Assembly: GCA_018061485.1 (NCBI GenBank)
Contig: JAGOUA010000029.1
Coordinates: forward strand, 1 to 8,299
Origin: Patescibacteria group bacterium
Lineage (GTDB): Bacteria; Patescibacteriota; Patescibacteriia; 2-12-FULL-60-25
Direction: 5' to 3'
DNA: 8,299 nucleotides
The notes under the pieces are model-generated. The model was not told where the DNA came from. It worked only from the letters and a program-made list of their open reading frames with translations, and did not search any database. This document shows, one piece after another, positions 1 through 6,233 of this stretch. The position numbers and the translations under genes are program-made. The stretch's first letter is position 1, and each line of letters begins with the position of its first letter.

Positions 1-106
1 TGTTCTGGCATTTCCCCATAGTCGTGTATTCGTGTTTCAACCGTATGAAATCGCGCCGTATGCGGCAGGCATGCTCGAGGTAAGCCTGCCTCGCGTCGCG
101 CCGTAA
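1..106 (+). CDS. DUF3298-like protein, C-terminal fragment
   Basis: An open frame enters from the left edge (first full codon at 2) and ends at TAA 104-106, leaving 34 residues. The visible peptide contains RVFVFQPYEIAPYAAG followed by a short strand, MLEVSLP. This closely resembles the end of the DUF3298 domain, where a phenylalanine-rich strand leads into a 'pYeiaPYaaG' turn and a final beta strand ending in a proline. DUF3298 occurs at the C-terminus of secreted or membrane-anchored proteins, including RsiV-type anti-sigma factors that bind lysozyme, and in many proteins of unknown role. The rest of the gene, including any signal peptide or membrane anchor, lies outside the window, so the function cannot be told. 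The stop is 27 bp before uppP on the same strand, so the two are probably cotranscribed. The family call rests on motif resemblance in a short stretch. Confidence 0.6.
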   Translation, partial: VLAFPHSRVFVFQPYEIAPYAAGMLEVSLPRVAP

Positions 107-133
107 GAGGTTTTTGTTCTTGTCTCTGCTTGT

Positions 134-898
134 ATGATGCTTTGGTGGCATGCACTTGTTTTGGGGATTGTGGAGGGAATCACCGAGTTCCTTCCTGTTT
201 CTTCGACGGGGCACTTATTGCTCGTGAGTAAAGCCCTCGGTCTTGAGGGCGATGCTTTTACCGAGCTGTTTGTCGTGGCGATTCAGGCGGGTGCTATGCT
301 CGCCGTGGTCGTGGGAACGTGGCGTGAATGGCTCAAACAACAAACATGGGCGCTGGTGCTCGCCGGTTTTCTTCCAACGGCGGCGATTGGTTTGATGGTC
401 TATCCTTTGGTAAAAACAGTGTTCTTCGATCCCCGTATCATTGCCTATGCCTTGATGATCGGAGGGTTGGTGATGATCTTCACGGAGTGGTTTCTTGCTC
501 GAAGAGAGTCGACGCTCACAAAAGAGCTTTCCGTTGGGCGTGCGGCATGGGTAGGGGTGATGCAGTCGCTGGCGGTAATCCCAGGTGTCTCGCGAAGTGC
601 AGCGACTATCGTTGGAGGAAGGTGTTTGGGTATGCAAAAAGAAGCCATTGTCCGCTTCTCCTTTTTGCTGGCCGTTCCAACGATTGGCGCGGCAACGGTT
701 TTGGATGTCTGGAGCTCTCGCGACGTGCTCACGGTGGACGCATTGGGGCTTTTGGTGTTTGGTGCGCTGGTTTCCGCTCTTGTGACGGGCGCCGTCATGC
801 AGCTCTTTTTAGCGTTTATTCGGCGGTATTCGTTCGTTTCTTTTGGCGTCTACCGCGTGCTGTTTGGTGCGCTTGTTTGGTGGATGTTGCGGGGGTAG
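134..898 (+). CDS. uppP: Undecaprenyl-diphosphate phosphatase (UppP/BacA)
   Basis: This integral membrane enzyme dephosphorylates undecaprenyl pyrophosphate to undecaprenyl phosphate, renewing the lipid carrier for peptidoglycan and other surface polymers. Overexpression of family members gives bacitracin resistance. At 254 residues it is near the usual 255-280. The first family signature is at residues 14-27 (EGITEFLPVSSTGH), with the acidic pair E14/E18 and H27. The second is at 150-155 (PGVSRS), with the conserved arginine R154. Hydrophobic helices fill the rest, and the chain ends in a helix with WWMLRG. ATG 134 puts the first signature at the expected distance from the N-terminus; ATG 137 is an equally good alternative. 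No Shine-Dalgarno sequence lies at normal spacing: the nearest purine run, AAGAGG at 105-110, is 23 nt away. The last 83 bp overlap the convergent oxidoreductase gene, and no terminator is visible after the stop. Confidence 0.96.
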   Translation: MMLWWHALVLGIVEGITEFLPVSSTGHLLLVSKALGLEGDAFTELFVVAIQAGAMLAVVVGTWREWLKQQTWALVLAGFLPTAAIGLMVYPLVKTVFFDPRIIAYALMIGGLVMIFTEWFLARRESTLTKELSVGRAAWVGVMQSLAVIPGVSRSAATIVGGRCLGMQKEAIVRFSFLLAVPTIGAATVLDVWSSRDVLTVDALGLLVFGALVSALVTGAVMQLFLAFIRRYSFVSFGVYRVLFGALVWWMLRG

Positions 899-2246
899 AA
901 GGGAGCTCGCAGCGTGTATCGTGCGGATCGAAGATAGAGCGCGGAAGGGTCTCTCCGTTGAGCAGATGTGCGAGGCGCTTTCCTCCGTAGATAGAGGGAA
1001 GAATGCCGACGCCATTACACCCAAGATTGTAGTATAAACAGGGGTGACACGGGTCTTGTCCGATGATGCGTAGGCGGTTGTGGGTGTATCCCATGAGTCC
1101 ATGCCACGCAAACAGCGTTGAACGTTTACTGTCTTTTGGACGATAGGTACGAATGTACGCATTCAGGGCGCGGGCTTGCGTCTCTGGATAGGGGGCGTCA
1201 CGACGATAGCGAACGGTCTCGGCGAGGGGTTCTTCCGCCCCACCCCAACAAACGAGGCTGGTTTCTTGTCCGTGTGGGCGACGGGTCATATATCCGTATG
1301 GAGCGGATTCTTCGGTGGGCGCGGCGCTCAAATAGCTCATGGCGACGGGCGCGGCCTGCGGAACGACGTACCCTTTCATATACCCAATGGTTCCGGAGAG
1401 ATGCTCATGAAAACGGGTGTTGATATCTACTCCGGTTTCGCTCACGAGACGGAACGATTCAAAGCCGTTAGTACATAAGACGAGGCTTGTGGCTTCGATG
1501 GTGTGTTTACGTACCAAAAGACGCGCAGGACAACCTAAGCGGATTTCATGAACGGGCGTTTCTTCAAGGATGCTAAACCGATCTGGATACCGCGCGAGTA
1601 ACGCGCAGGCAAGCTCTTCCGTGAGGGCGGCGCTATTCGTAACACCTTTTTTTTCTGCATGCGCCGCAATGCAACGATTGTTTGGCGTTTCAAGCAGGGT
1701 AGCGAGCGCTGGTGCCGAGAGCGGTGTCAGCCAGGTCGCGTGTTTGATGGATGGGTGTTTCCAAAGAGTATGTCCTTCAACGAGGTACATGGGGTGAGGA
1801 TGCAGGCCCATACGCTCTCGGAGGAGGTTGGTGGTAAAAAAGGCGAGGGCTGTTTGCTCGTGCTCGATGCCCGCAAACCCAATACAGGTGTGAAGGGGCG
1901 TGGTGAGGGAGAGGCGTTCGCGCAGTGTCTGGAGCAGGTCCCAAGCGGATTCCACACTCATAACGGCGTCACGGGCAAGATCAAGGCCGAATTCTTGAAC
2001 GATGCTCGCAAGAGAACGTTCAAAATACGAAACGACCTGTCCGGCATTATGCCCGGTGGCACCATGAGCGAGACGCGTCGCCTCAATCAAGAGGACGCTT
2101 CGGGATGTTTCGAGAAGGGTCCAAGCGGCGGTCATCAGGCCCGCGATGCCACCGCCAATCACCACCACGTCTTCACGGCGATGCTGGTCGAGGGTATAGA
2201 GTGGGCGTTCACGAAGGAGCTGATCAAGCCAAGGAGATCTATTCAT
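816..2246 (-). CDS. FAD-dependent oxidoreductase, DAO (glycine/D-amino-acid oxidase-like) family
   Basis: This is a predicted flavoprotein of the DadA/PuuB/DAO group, whose members oxidise amines or amino acids; the substrate cannot be read from sequence. Residues 27-37 (VVVIGGGIAGL) form the Rossmann FAD-binding loop, and E55 after strand VLLIE is the expected ribose-binding acid. HGATGHNAGQ (61-70) matches the conserved 'ratgrnaGq' flavin-contacting segment. The C-terminal part has WHGLMGYTHNRLRIIG (381-396) and LGCNGVGILPSIYGGKRLA (408-426), the usual closing FAD-binding motifs. Length is 476 residues against about 370-450 in relatives. The conserved core stops near residue 446; the last ~27 residues are basic, low-complexity and encoded antisense to the end of uppP. 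There is no signal peptide, so it is probably cytosolic. The start at ATG 2246 lies about 20 nt after an extended -10 element and has no Shine-Dalgarno sequence. The gene is divergent from the BrkB gene. Confidence 0.88.
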   Translation of the reverse strand: MNRSPWLDQLLRERPLYTLDQHRREDVVVIGGGIAGLMTAAWTLLETSRSVLLIEATRLAHGATGHNAGQVVSYFERSLASIVQEFGLDLARDAVMSVESAWDLLQTLRERLSLTTPLHTCIGFAGIEHEQTALAFFTTNLLRERMGLHPHPMYLVEGHTLWKHPSIKHATWLTPLSAPALATLLETPNNRCIAAHAEKKGVTNSAALTEELACALLARYPDRFSILEETPVHEIRLGCPARLLVRKHTIEATSLVLCTNGFESFRLVSETGVDINTRFHEHLSGTIGYMKGYVVPQAAPVAMSYLSAAPTEESAPYGYMTRRPHGQETSLVCWGGAEEPLAETVRYRRDAPYPETQARALNAYIRTYRPKDSKRSTLFAWHGLMGYTHNRLRIIGQDPCHPCLYYNLGCNGVGILPSIYGGKRLAHLLNGETLPRSIFDPHDTRCELPSTPATSTKQAHQTARGRRQKKRTNTAE

Positions 2247-2301
2247 ACAAAAGAGCGACGTGTAGGCAGTATACCACGTTCACGCTATACTCTGAGCATC
2301 T
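2247..2301. promoter_or_regulatory. Divergent promoter region between the oxidoreductase and BrkB genes
   Basis: This 55-bp spacer holds two -10 elements with the same hexamer, TATACT. On the + strand TATACT is at 2286-2291, with a partial -35 (TAGGCA, 2263-2268, 4 of 6 to TTGACA) at 17-bp spacing. The expected transcript start near 2297-2299 leaves only about 3-5 nt before the ATG at 2302. On the - strand TATACT is at 2273-2268, preceded by TG plus one base (2276-2274), an extended -10. The expected start near 2261 gives a leader of about 15 nt with no purine-rich ribosome site. The two core promoters overlap, so simultaneous occupancy by polymerase seems unlikely and the genes may compete. 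The sites are seen by eye; their activity is inferred. Confidence 0.6.
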
Positions 2302-3153
2302 ATGTCATCTGGTTCTTGGATGAGGTTTGCCCGCGCCGTGGGGTTTCGCTTTGCCGGTGCGCGAGTGTGGGAGCGGGGAGCAGCAATGGCGTTTTTTGCC
2401 CTCTTGTCGCTGGCGCCCCTCTTTTTGCTTCTCCTCTCCTTTTTTGATCGCTTGTTTGGAACACCGGTGATGCGTCAGGAGATCTATCTCGGCTTGGTGC
2501 GCGGACTTGGTCCTGAGACGGCTTCCGCCATTCAGGCGCTCGCCCTTCAACCAGGGGTATTGCAAGGCGATTTGGCAACGATGGTGATCAATGCGGTAAT
2601 CACCGCCTTTGCCGGAACGGCGTTGTTTCGACATATGCAGACGTCATTGGGCGTGATCTGGACGGCGCCACATAAAGACCGTCGGCCCTTCTTGCCGCGC
2701 CTGGTGGGGCAGTTTTTGCGCTCATTTTTTGCGATGGGGGCGCTGGCTGTAGTAGGGGTAGGAAGTTTTTTTCTGCTGGCAGCCGCTCTTCTCACGGGGC
2801 CTCTTGTAGAGGGTTTTTTGTTTCCGTTTGGCGTTCCTGTGTTTTGGGGTTGGGTGACGGGCAGTGTGGGGCTGTTAGGGGCGCTGGTGGTATTCGCGAC
2901 GTTGTACCTCACTCTCGCGCCTGAACGCCCCTCGGCTCGTCGCGTGTCGATCACGCTTCTCGCGGTGCTTGTTGGACTTCTCATGAGTCGTACCGTTATG
3001 GGGTTATACACCCAAGGTAACGGGGTATTTTCGTTATTTGGAGCCGGTTCGGCGGTGGTGTACCTACTGTTTTGGTGCTTTCTTTTGTCGCAGCTCTTTT
3101 TGGCGGCGGCGGTGGTGGGAGCGGTGGCGACGGATCGCACTTCTCATGACTAG
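2302..3153 (+). CDS. YihY/BrkB family inner-membrane protein (UPF0761-like)
   Basis: This is a polytopic membrane protein of the YihY/virulence factor BrkB family. The biochemical role of the family is unsettled; members were once annotated as ribonuclease BN in error. Length is 283 residues, typical. Six hydrophobic segments are seen at about 30-48, 94-110, 142-164, 182-206, 214-234 and 250-276. Family hallmarks are the first helix motif AMAFFALLSLAPLFLLLL (28-45), preceded by basic residues, and the last helices with FGAGSAVVYLLFWCFLLSQLFL (246-267), matching the 'yGslgavivlLlWlylsaqilLlGA' pattern. There is no cleavable signal peptide. ATG 2302 is taken as the start because it lies directly behind a good -10 (TATACT, 2286-2291). 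The in-frame ATG at 2320 is possible but has no ribosome site either. The gene is divergent from the oxidoreductase; the gene after it appears to have its own promoter. Confidence 0.9.
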   Translation: MSSGSWMRFARAVGFRFAGARVWERGAAMAFFALLSLAPLFLLLLSFFDRLFGTPVMRQEIYLGLVRGLGPETASAIQALALQPGVLQGDLATMVINAVITAFAGTALFRHMQTSLGVIWTAPHKDRRPFLPRLVGQFLRSFFAMGALAVVGVGSFFLLAAALLTGPLVEGFLFPFGVPVFWGWVTGSVGLLGALVVFATLYLTLAPERPSARRVSITLLAVLVGLLMSRTVMGLYTQGNGVFSLFGAGSAVVYLLFWCFLLSQLFLAAAVVGAVATDRTSHD

Positions 3154-3166
3154 GGGGCACACGCCG

Positions 3167-3196
3167 TTGACAAAGATCCTTCCCAAGAGGTATCGT
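3167..3196 (+). promoter_or_regulatory. Promoter for the small membrane protein gene
   Basis: A perfect -35 hexamer TTGACA sits at 3167-3172, followed after 18 bp by TATCGT (3191-3196), 4 of 6 to the -10 consensus. Transcription would start near 3203. This is downstream of the GTG codons at 3195 and 3198, so those could not serve as starts for this transcript. It supports translation from ATG 3243 (or 3237) with a leader of about 40 nt. The -35 is strong and the -10 is mediocre. Confidence 0.5.
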
Positions 3197-3232
3197 GGTG
3201 CATCCGCGTAATGGGTACGCGGGCCAAAGTGC

Positions 3233-3236
3233 GGAG
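3233..3236 (+). promoter_or_regulatory. Ribosome binding site deciding the start of the small membrane protein
   Basis: GGAG at 3233-3236 is 6 nt before ATG 3243 and directly abuts ATG 3237. The spacing favours 3243 as the translation start. It stands out because the other genes of this window lack a well-placed Shine-Dalgarno sequence. Confidence 0.6.
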
Positions 3237-3242
3237 ATGAAC

Positions 3243-3500
3243 ATGAAAAGAGAGGCTGATGAGCCATCCGTTCGGGGAGGGCGAGAGCCTACGGTAGGCC
3301 TTTGGGGGAATGACCCTCAGACAGGTAGTCGTGTACGCTACGTAGGGGATCCGCTCTCTCCGGATGAGCGAAATGAGGCTTTGCAGCGCAATCAAGAAGA
3401 GCTCATTCAACGACGGCGCAATAAAGTGCTCATGGCGATCTTGGGGTCGCTGCTCGTAGGCTTTAGTGCGGCGCTTCTCGCTCTGATCTTCAGGCGCTGA
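3243..3500 (+). CDS. Small protein with one C-terminal transmembrane helix, unknown function
   Basis: I do not recognise this protein. From ATG 3243 it has 85 residues. Residues 1-40 are hydrophilic and rich in Gly, Pro and Arg, probably disordered. Residues 40-61 (from PDERNEALQ to RRRNK) form a charged, probably helical stretch that could be a short coiled coil. Residues 62-82 (VLMAILGSLLVGFSAALLALI) are a clear membrane helix, followed only by FRR. The RRRNK block before the helix predicts an N-in, tail-anchored-like orientation. The start at 3243 is chosen because GGAG (3233-3236) lies 6 nt upstream, the only clear Shine-Dalgarno site in the window; ATG 3237 overlaps that spacing. A longer reading from GTG 3195 (101 residues) is less likely because the promoter -10 overlaps it. 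Its own promoter and a following intrinsic terminator support a real, separately expressed gene. Confidence 0.75.
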   Translation: MKREADEPSVRGGREPTVGLWGNDPQTGSRVRYVGDPLSPDERNEALQRNQEELIQRRRNKVLMAILGSLLVGFSAALLALIFRR

Positions 3501-3517
3501 GTCGGTTATTAAGCGAA

Positions 3518-3537
3518 CAACGCTCATCTGAGCGTTG
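3518..3537. repeat. Perfect 9-bp inverted repeat between convergent genes
   Basis: CAACGCTCA (3518-3526) and TGAGCGTTG (3529-3537) are exact reverse complements separated by TC. As RNA this gives an 8-bp stem with a 4-nt loop. On the + strand it is not followed by a U-run. On the - strand, about 40 nt after the topA stop, it is followed by TTCGCTTAATAA, a poor U-tract. It could help end or protect the topA mRNA 3' end, or be a protein-binding palindrome. Confidence 0.6.
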
Positions 3538-3542
3538 CTGAA

Positions 3543-3576
3543 CCCTGTCTATGCTACGACGGGGCTTTTCTTTTTT
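3543..3576 (+). terminator. Rho-independent terminator of the small membrane protein gene
   Basis: A stem of CCCTGTC (3543-3549) with GACGGGG (3558-3564) gives seven pairs including one G-U, with an 8-nt loop. It is followed by a T-rich run (CTTTTCTTTTTT, 3565-3576). It lies about 42 nt after the small gene's stop. The T-run ends inside the topA stop codon (3575-3577) on the other strand, so it is placed to stop + strand transcription before it runs antisense into topA. Confidence 0.8.
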
Positions 3577-6205
3577 ATGAGGGTTCTGTCTCTGTGCTTT
3601 TGGGCGCTTTTGAAGCGGTAGCCTTCTTTTTTGCGGGGGCGCGTTTTTTTGCCGGAACTTTTTTCGTAGTTGGTGCTTTCGCTTCTAAGATCTGGATCGC
3701 TTGTTCAAGGGTGAGGGTCGCGTGCTGGAGCGTTTTAGGAATCGTGGCATTCACGCTTCCGTGCTTGATATAGGCGCCGTATCGACCATCGTGTAACGTG
3801 ATTGGTTTTCCGTCGGCAGGATGTGTCCCGATAGGCGTGCCCGTGGAAGCGGCTTTGCCGCCACGCCCCTTCTTTTCTTCCGCGAGCAGTTCAAGAGCTC
3901 GTTCAAGAGTGACCGTCCACACGGAATCGTCTTTTTTGAGGGAACGAAACTCGCCATCATGCACGACATACGGCCCAAACCGTCCGAGACCAGCACGAAC
4001 CTCTTTTTGCGTGGTTGGATGGATGCCAAGCAGACGCGGCAAGCGCAATAAGAATAGCGCTTTTGCGAGATCAAGCGTTTCGAGCGGTGTTTCTTTTGGG
4101 ACGCTGGCGCGTTTTGGCTTGTCGGCTTTCTTATCTTCAGGATCTTCGCCGAGTTGCACGTAGGGTCCAAACGTTCCTGTTCGTAGGTAGACATTCTTTC
4201 CTGTCTCTGGGTCTAATCCCAAGCTAGTGGGGCCTTGTTGCTGCTTGCTCAAAAACTCCTCCAGAACTTCGGGGCTGAGATCAGCTGGGGCGACCGTGTC
4301 GGGAATATTGGACTTGATGGGTGTTTTGTATTTTGGATGTATGCCTTCGATATAGGTACCAAATTTTCCTACGCGAATCTCAATGTCGGGCATTGATGGT
4401 AAGATCAGGCGCTTGGTCTCGGATTCGAGAGCGCTTCCCATCTCGCTTTCGATACGCTCTTTGAGGCCTGAGGCGCCAAAATAGAACTGCTTAAGATAGG
4501 GGATCCACGCTTCTTTTCCTTCGGCGATTTTATCTAAATCTTCTTCCATCTTAGACGTAAAGTGCGCGTCCACAAACGAAGGAAAGTGCTGTTCCATGTA
4601 CTGCGTCACGATCATGCCGGTGAACGTTGGCACAAGGGTGGATTTTTCTTTCCGTGCGTAGCCTCGATCTAAAAGCGTGCTGACGATGGACGCGTAGGTA
4701 CTTGGGCGACCGATGCCCACCTTTTCCATAAACTGCACTAAGCCCGCTTCCGTAAAACGCGAAGGTGGTTTGGTTTCATGTGATTCGGGCGTGACATCTT
4801 GGCAATCTACGCTGGTGCCTGTCGCGAGGGCGGGCAAGAGGCGTTCCTGTTCGTCGAGAGCGGCTTCTGGATCGTCCGATCCTTCGGTGTACGCGCGTAA
4901 GAACCCAGGAAACAAGATGCGTGTGCCGTTCGCGACAAAGCGCGCGCCGTGTTCTTCGAAGATCGCGGTAGTTTGCTCTTGTTCCGCGTGAGACATCTGT
5001 GAGGCGATAGTACGCATCCAGATAAGCTCGTAGAGATCGCGTTCCGCTCCTGTAAGAGGCGTATCTTGTGGAGCGCGAAAATCGAGCGATGGACGGATCG
5101 CTTCGTGCGCTTCTTGAGCGCCTTTTGCGCCGGCAAACTGTCGAGGTTGTGGCGCGAGATACTCTTCGCCGTAGCGTTCGCGGACAACGGTTTGAATGCG
5201 CTGTAGAGCCTCCTGTGAGAGGTGTACCGAGTCAGTACGCATGTAGGTAATGTACCCATGTTCGTACAGAGACTGGGCCGTACGCATCGCCTCTTTGGAA
5301 GATAGTCCGAGTTTGCGGTTGGCCTCTTGTTGCAGGGTAGACGTGATAAAAGGCGCAGAAGGCTGCTTTTTAACGGGTTTATGCGTGAGTTCGCGCACGG
5401 CCCATGTGGGGACGGTCTTGAGTTGATCGACAAGATGCTTGGCTTGCAGCTCCGTAAACAGGAGGGCTTTACTGTTAGCGGCAAGTGTTCCCGTTGCTTC
5501 GTCAAAATCTTTTCCGGTTGCGATGGGCTTGCCTTCGTAGGCTTGGAGTGTTGCTTGAAACGTGAGGTTGTCGTGGGCAAGTGTCGCTTTCACGTCCCAG
5601 TAGCCCGCTTTGGTAAAACGAAGACGGTCGCGTTCACGATCGACCAGCGCTTTCAGGGCGGAGCTTTGGACGCGTCCCGCCGAGAGACCATAGGCGATCT
5701 TGCGCCACAACACGGGCGAGATACCATACCCAACCAACCGATCAAGAATGCGGCGCGTTTCTTGGGCGCGAACGAGGTGTTCATCTAAGGCGCTTGGGTG
5801 AGCGAACGCTTTTTCAAGGGCTGGACGAGTGATCTCATGAAACACCGTCCGAAAAACAGGGACTTTGGGCTTTAAGACCTCGAGCAAATGCCAGCTAATA
5901 CTCTCTCCTTCGCGGTCTCCGTCAGTGGCGAGGTACACGTCGTCAGCATCCTTCAGCGCGCGCTTGATCTCGTCGATCGTCTTTTTTTTGCCGCTCGGGA
6001 TAATATAGAGTGGGTCAAAATCGTGGTCGACATCTACGCCCAGCTGCCCCTTTGGGGTTTTTTTGAGTTCTTCAGGGACATCGCTTGAGGATTGGGGAAG
6101 GTCTCGAATATGCCCCATAGAGGCTAAAACCGTGTAATCTGAGCCAAGAAACTTGCGTATGGTCTTGGCTTTAGTGGGGGACTCGACAATCACCAAATGA
6201 TGCAT
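3575..6205 (-). CDS. topA: DNA topoisomerase I (type IA), zinc-finger-free form
   Basis: This enzyme relaxes negative supercoils by cutting and passing one DNA strand through a 5'-phosphotyrosine link. It has 876 residues. The Toprim domain opens at VIVESPTKAK (E8) and contains DGDREGE (95-101; D95, D97, E99 bind Mg2+). RRILDRLVGYGISPVLW (151-167) and LSAGRVQS (174-181) are family signatures. The catalytic tyrosine is Y321 in YITYMRTDS, close to Y319 of E. coli. GIGRPSTYASIV (497-508) completes the core. The C-terminus carries four Toprim C-terminal-type repeats around 604-640, 660-690, 727-756 and 789-826, each with a G-(K/T/R)-(F/Y)-G-(T/P/A)-Y core, then a Lys/Ala-rich tail (843-870). No cysteine tetrads are present; only C468 is seen. 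ATG 6205 is chosen because the family starts right before the Toprim strand; frame upstream (to 6400) lies inside dprA and encodes unrelated sequence. No Shine-Dalgarno site precedes it. Confidence 0.97.
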   Translation of the reverse strand: MHHLVIVESPTKAKTIRKFLGSDYTVLASMGHIRDLPQSSSDVPEELKKTPKGQLGVDVDHDFDPLYIIPSGKKKTIDEIKRALKDADDVYLATDGDREGESISWHLLEVLKPKVPVFRTVFHEITRPALEKAFAHPSALDEHLVRAQETRRILDRLVGYGISPVLWRKIAYGLSAGRVQSSALKALVDRERDRLRFTKAGYWDVKATLAHDNLTFQATLQAYEGKPIATGKDFDEATGTLAANSKALLFTELQAKHLVDQLKTVPTWAVRELTHKPVKKQPSAPFITSTLQQEANRKLGLSSKEAMRTAQSLYEHGYITYMRTDSVHLSQEALQRIQTVVRERYGEEYLAPQPRQFAGAKGAQEAHEAIRPSLDFRAPQDTPLTGAERDLYELIWMRTIASQMSHAEQEQTTAIFEEHGARFVANGTRILFPGFLRAYTEGSDDPEAALDEQERLLPALATGTSVDCQDVTPESHETKPPSRFTEAGLVQFMEKVGIGRPSTYASIVSTLLDRGYARKEKSTLVPTFTGMIVTQYMEQHFPSFVDAHFTSKMEEDLDKIAEGKEAWIPYLKQFYFGASGLKERIESEMGSALESETKRLILPSMPDIEIRVGKFGTYIEGIHPKYKTPIKSNIPDTVAPADLSPEVLEEFLSKQQQGPTSLGLDPETGKNVYLRTGTFGPYVQLGEDPEDKKADKPKRASVPKETPLETLDLAKALFLLRLPRLLGIHPTTQKEVRAGLGRFGPYVVHDGEFRSLKKDDSVWTVTLERALELLAEEKKGRGGKAASTGTPIGTHPADGKPITLHDGRYGAYIKHGSVNATIPKTLQHATLTLEQAIQILEAKAPTTKKVPAKKRAPAKKKATASKAPKSTETEPS

Positions 6206-6222
6206 ATAGAGGGATGGTAGCA
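6206..6222 (-). promoter_or_regulatory. Possible extended -10 promoter just upstream of topA
   Basis: Read on the - strand, the 28-bp dprA-topA spacer contains TGCTACCAT (6222-6214), an extended -10 (TG-n-TAnnAT). Only eight bases separate it from the topA ATG at 6205, so a transcript started here would have almost no leader. No convincing -35 is seen. It could give topA a second, leaderless transcript besides readthrough from dprA. The match is modest (TACCAT, 4 of 6). Confidence 0.35.
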
Positions 6223-6233
6223 CGCGAGGGGGT

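Noticed and set aside
133..138. TATGAT resembling a -10 element, overlapping the uppP start.
   Set aside because: A transcript from it would begin after the start codon, no in-frame start follows before the essential EGITEF motif, and no -35 is present.
1659..2447. A 262-codon open frame on the + strand, opposite the oxidoreductase and running into the BrkB gene.
   Set aside because: It is a shadow of two well-supported genes, with no family motif, and it crosses the divergent promoter region.
3195..3242. GTG start at 3195 giving a 101-residue version of the small membrane protein, with AAGAGG just upstream.
   Set aside because: The TTGACA/TATCGT promoter would begin transcription after this codon, and GGAG is well spaced for ATG 3243. 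It remains possible if the gene is read through from the BrkB gene.
4807..5580. A 257-codon open frame on the - strand within topA in another frame.
   Set aside because: Its composition is Arg/Ser/Lys-rich without motifs, and it lies wholly inside the clearly conserved topA reading frame.
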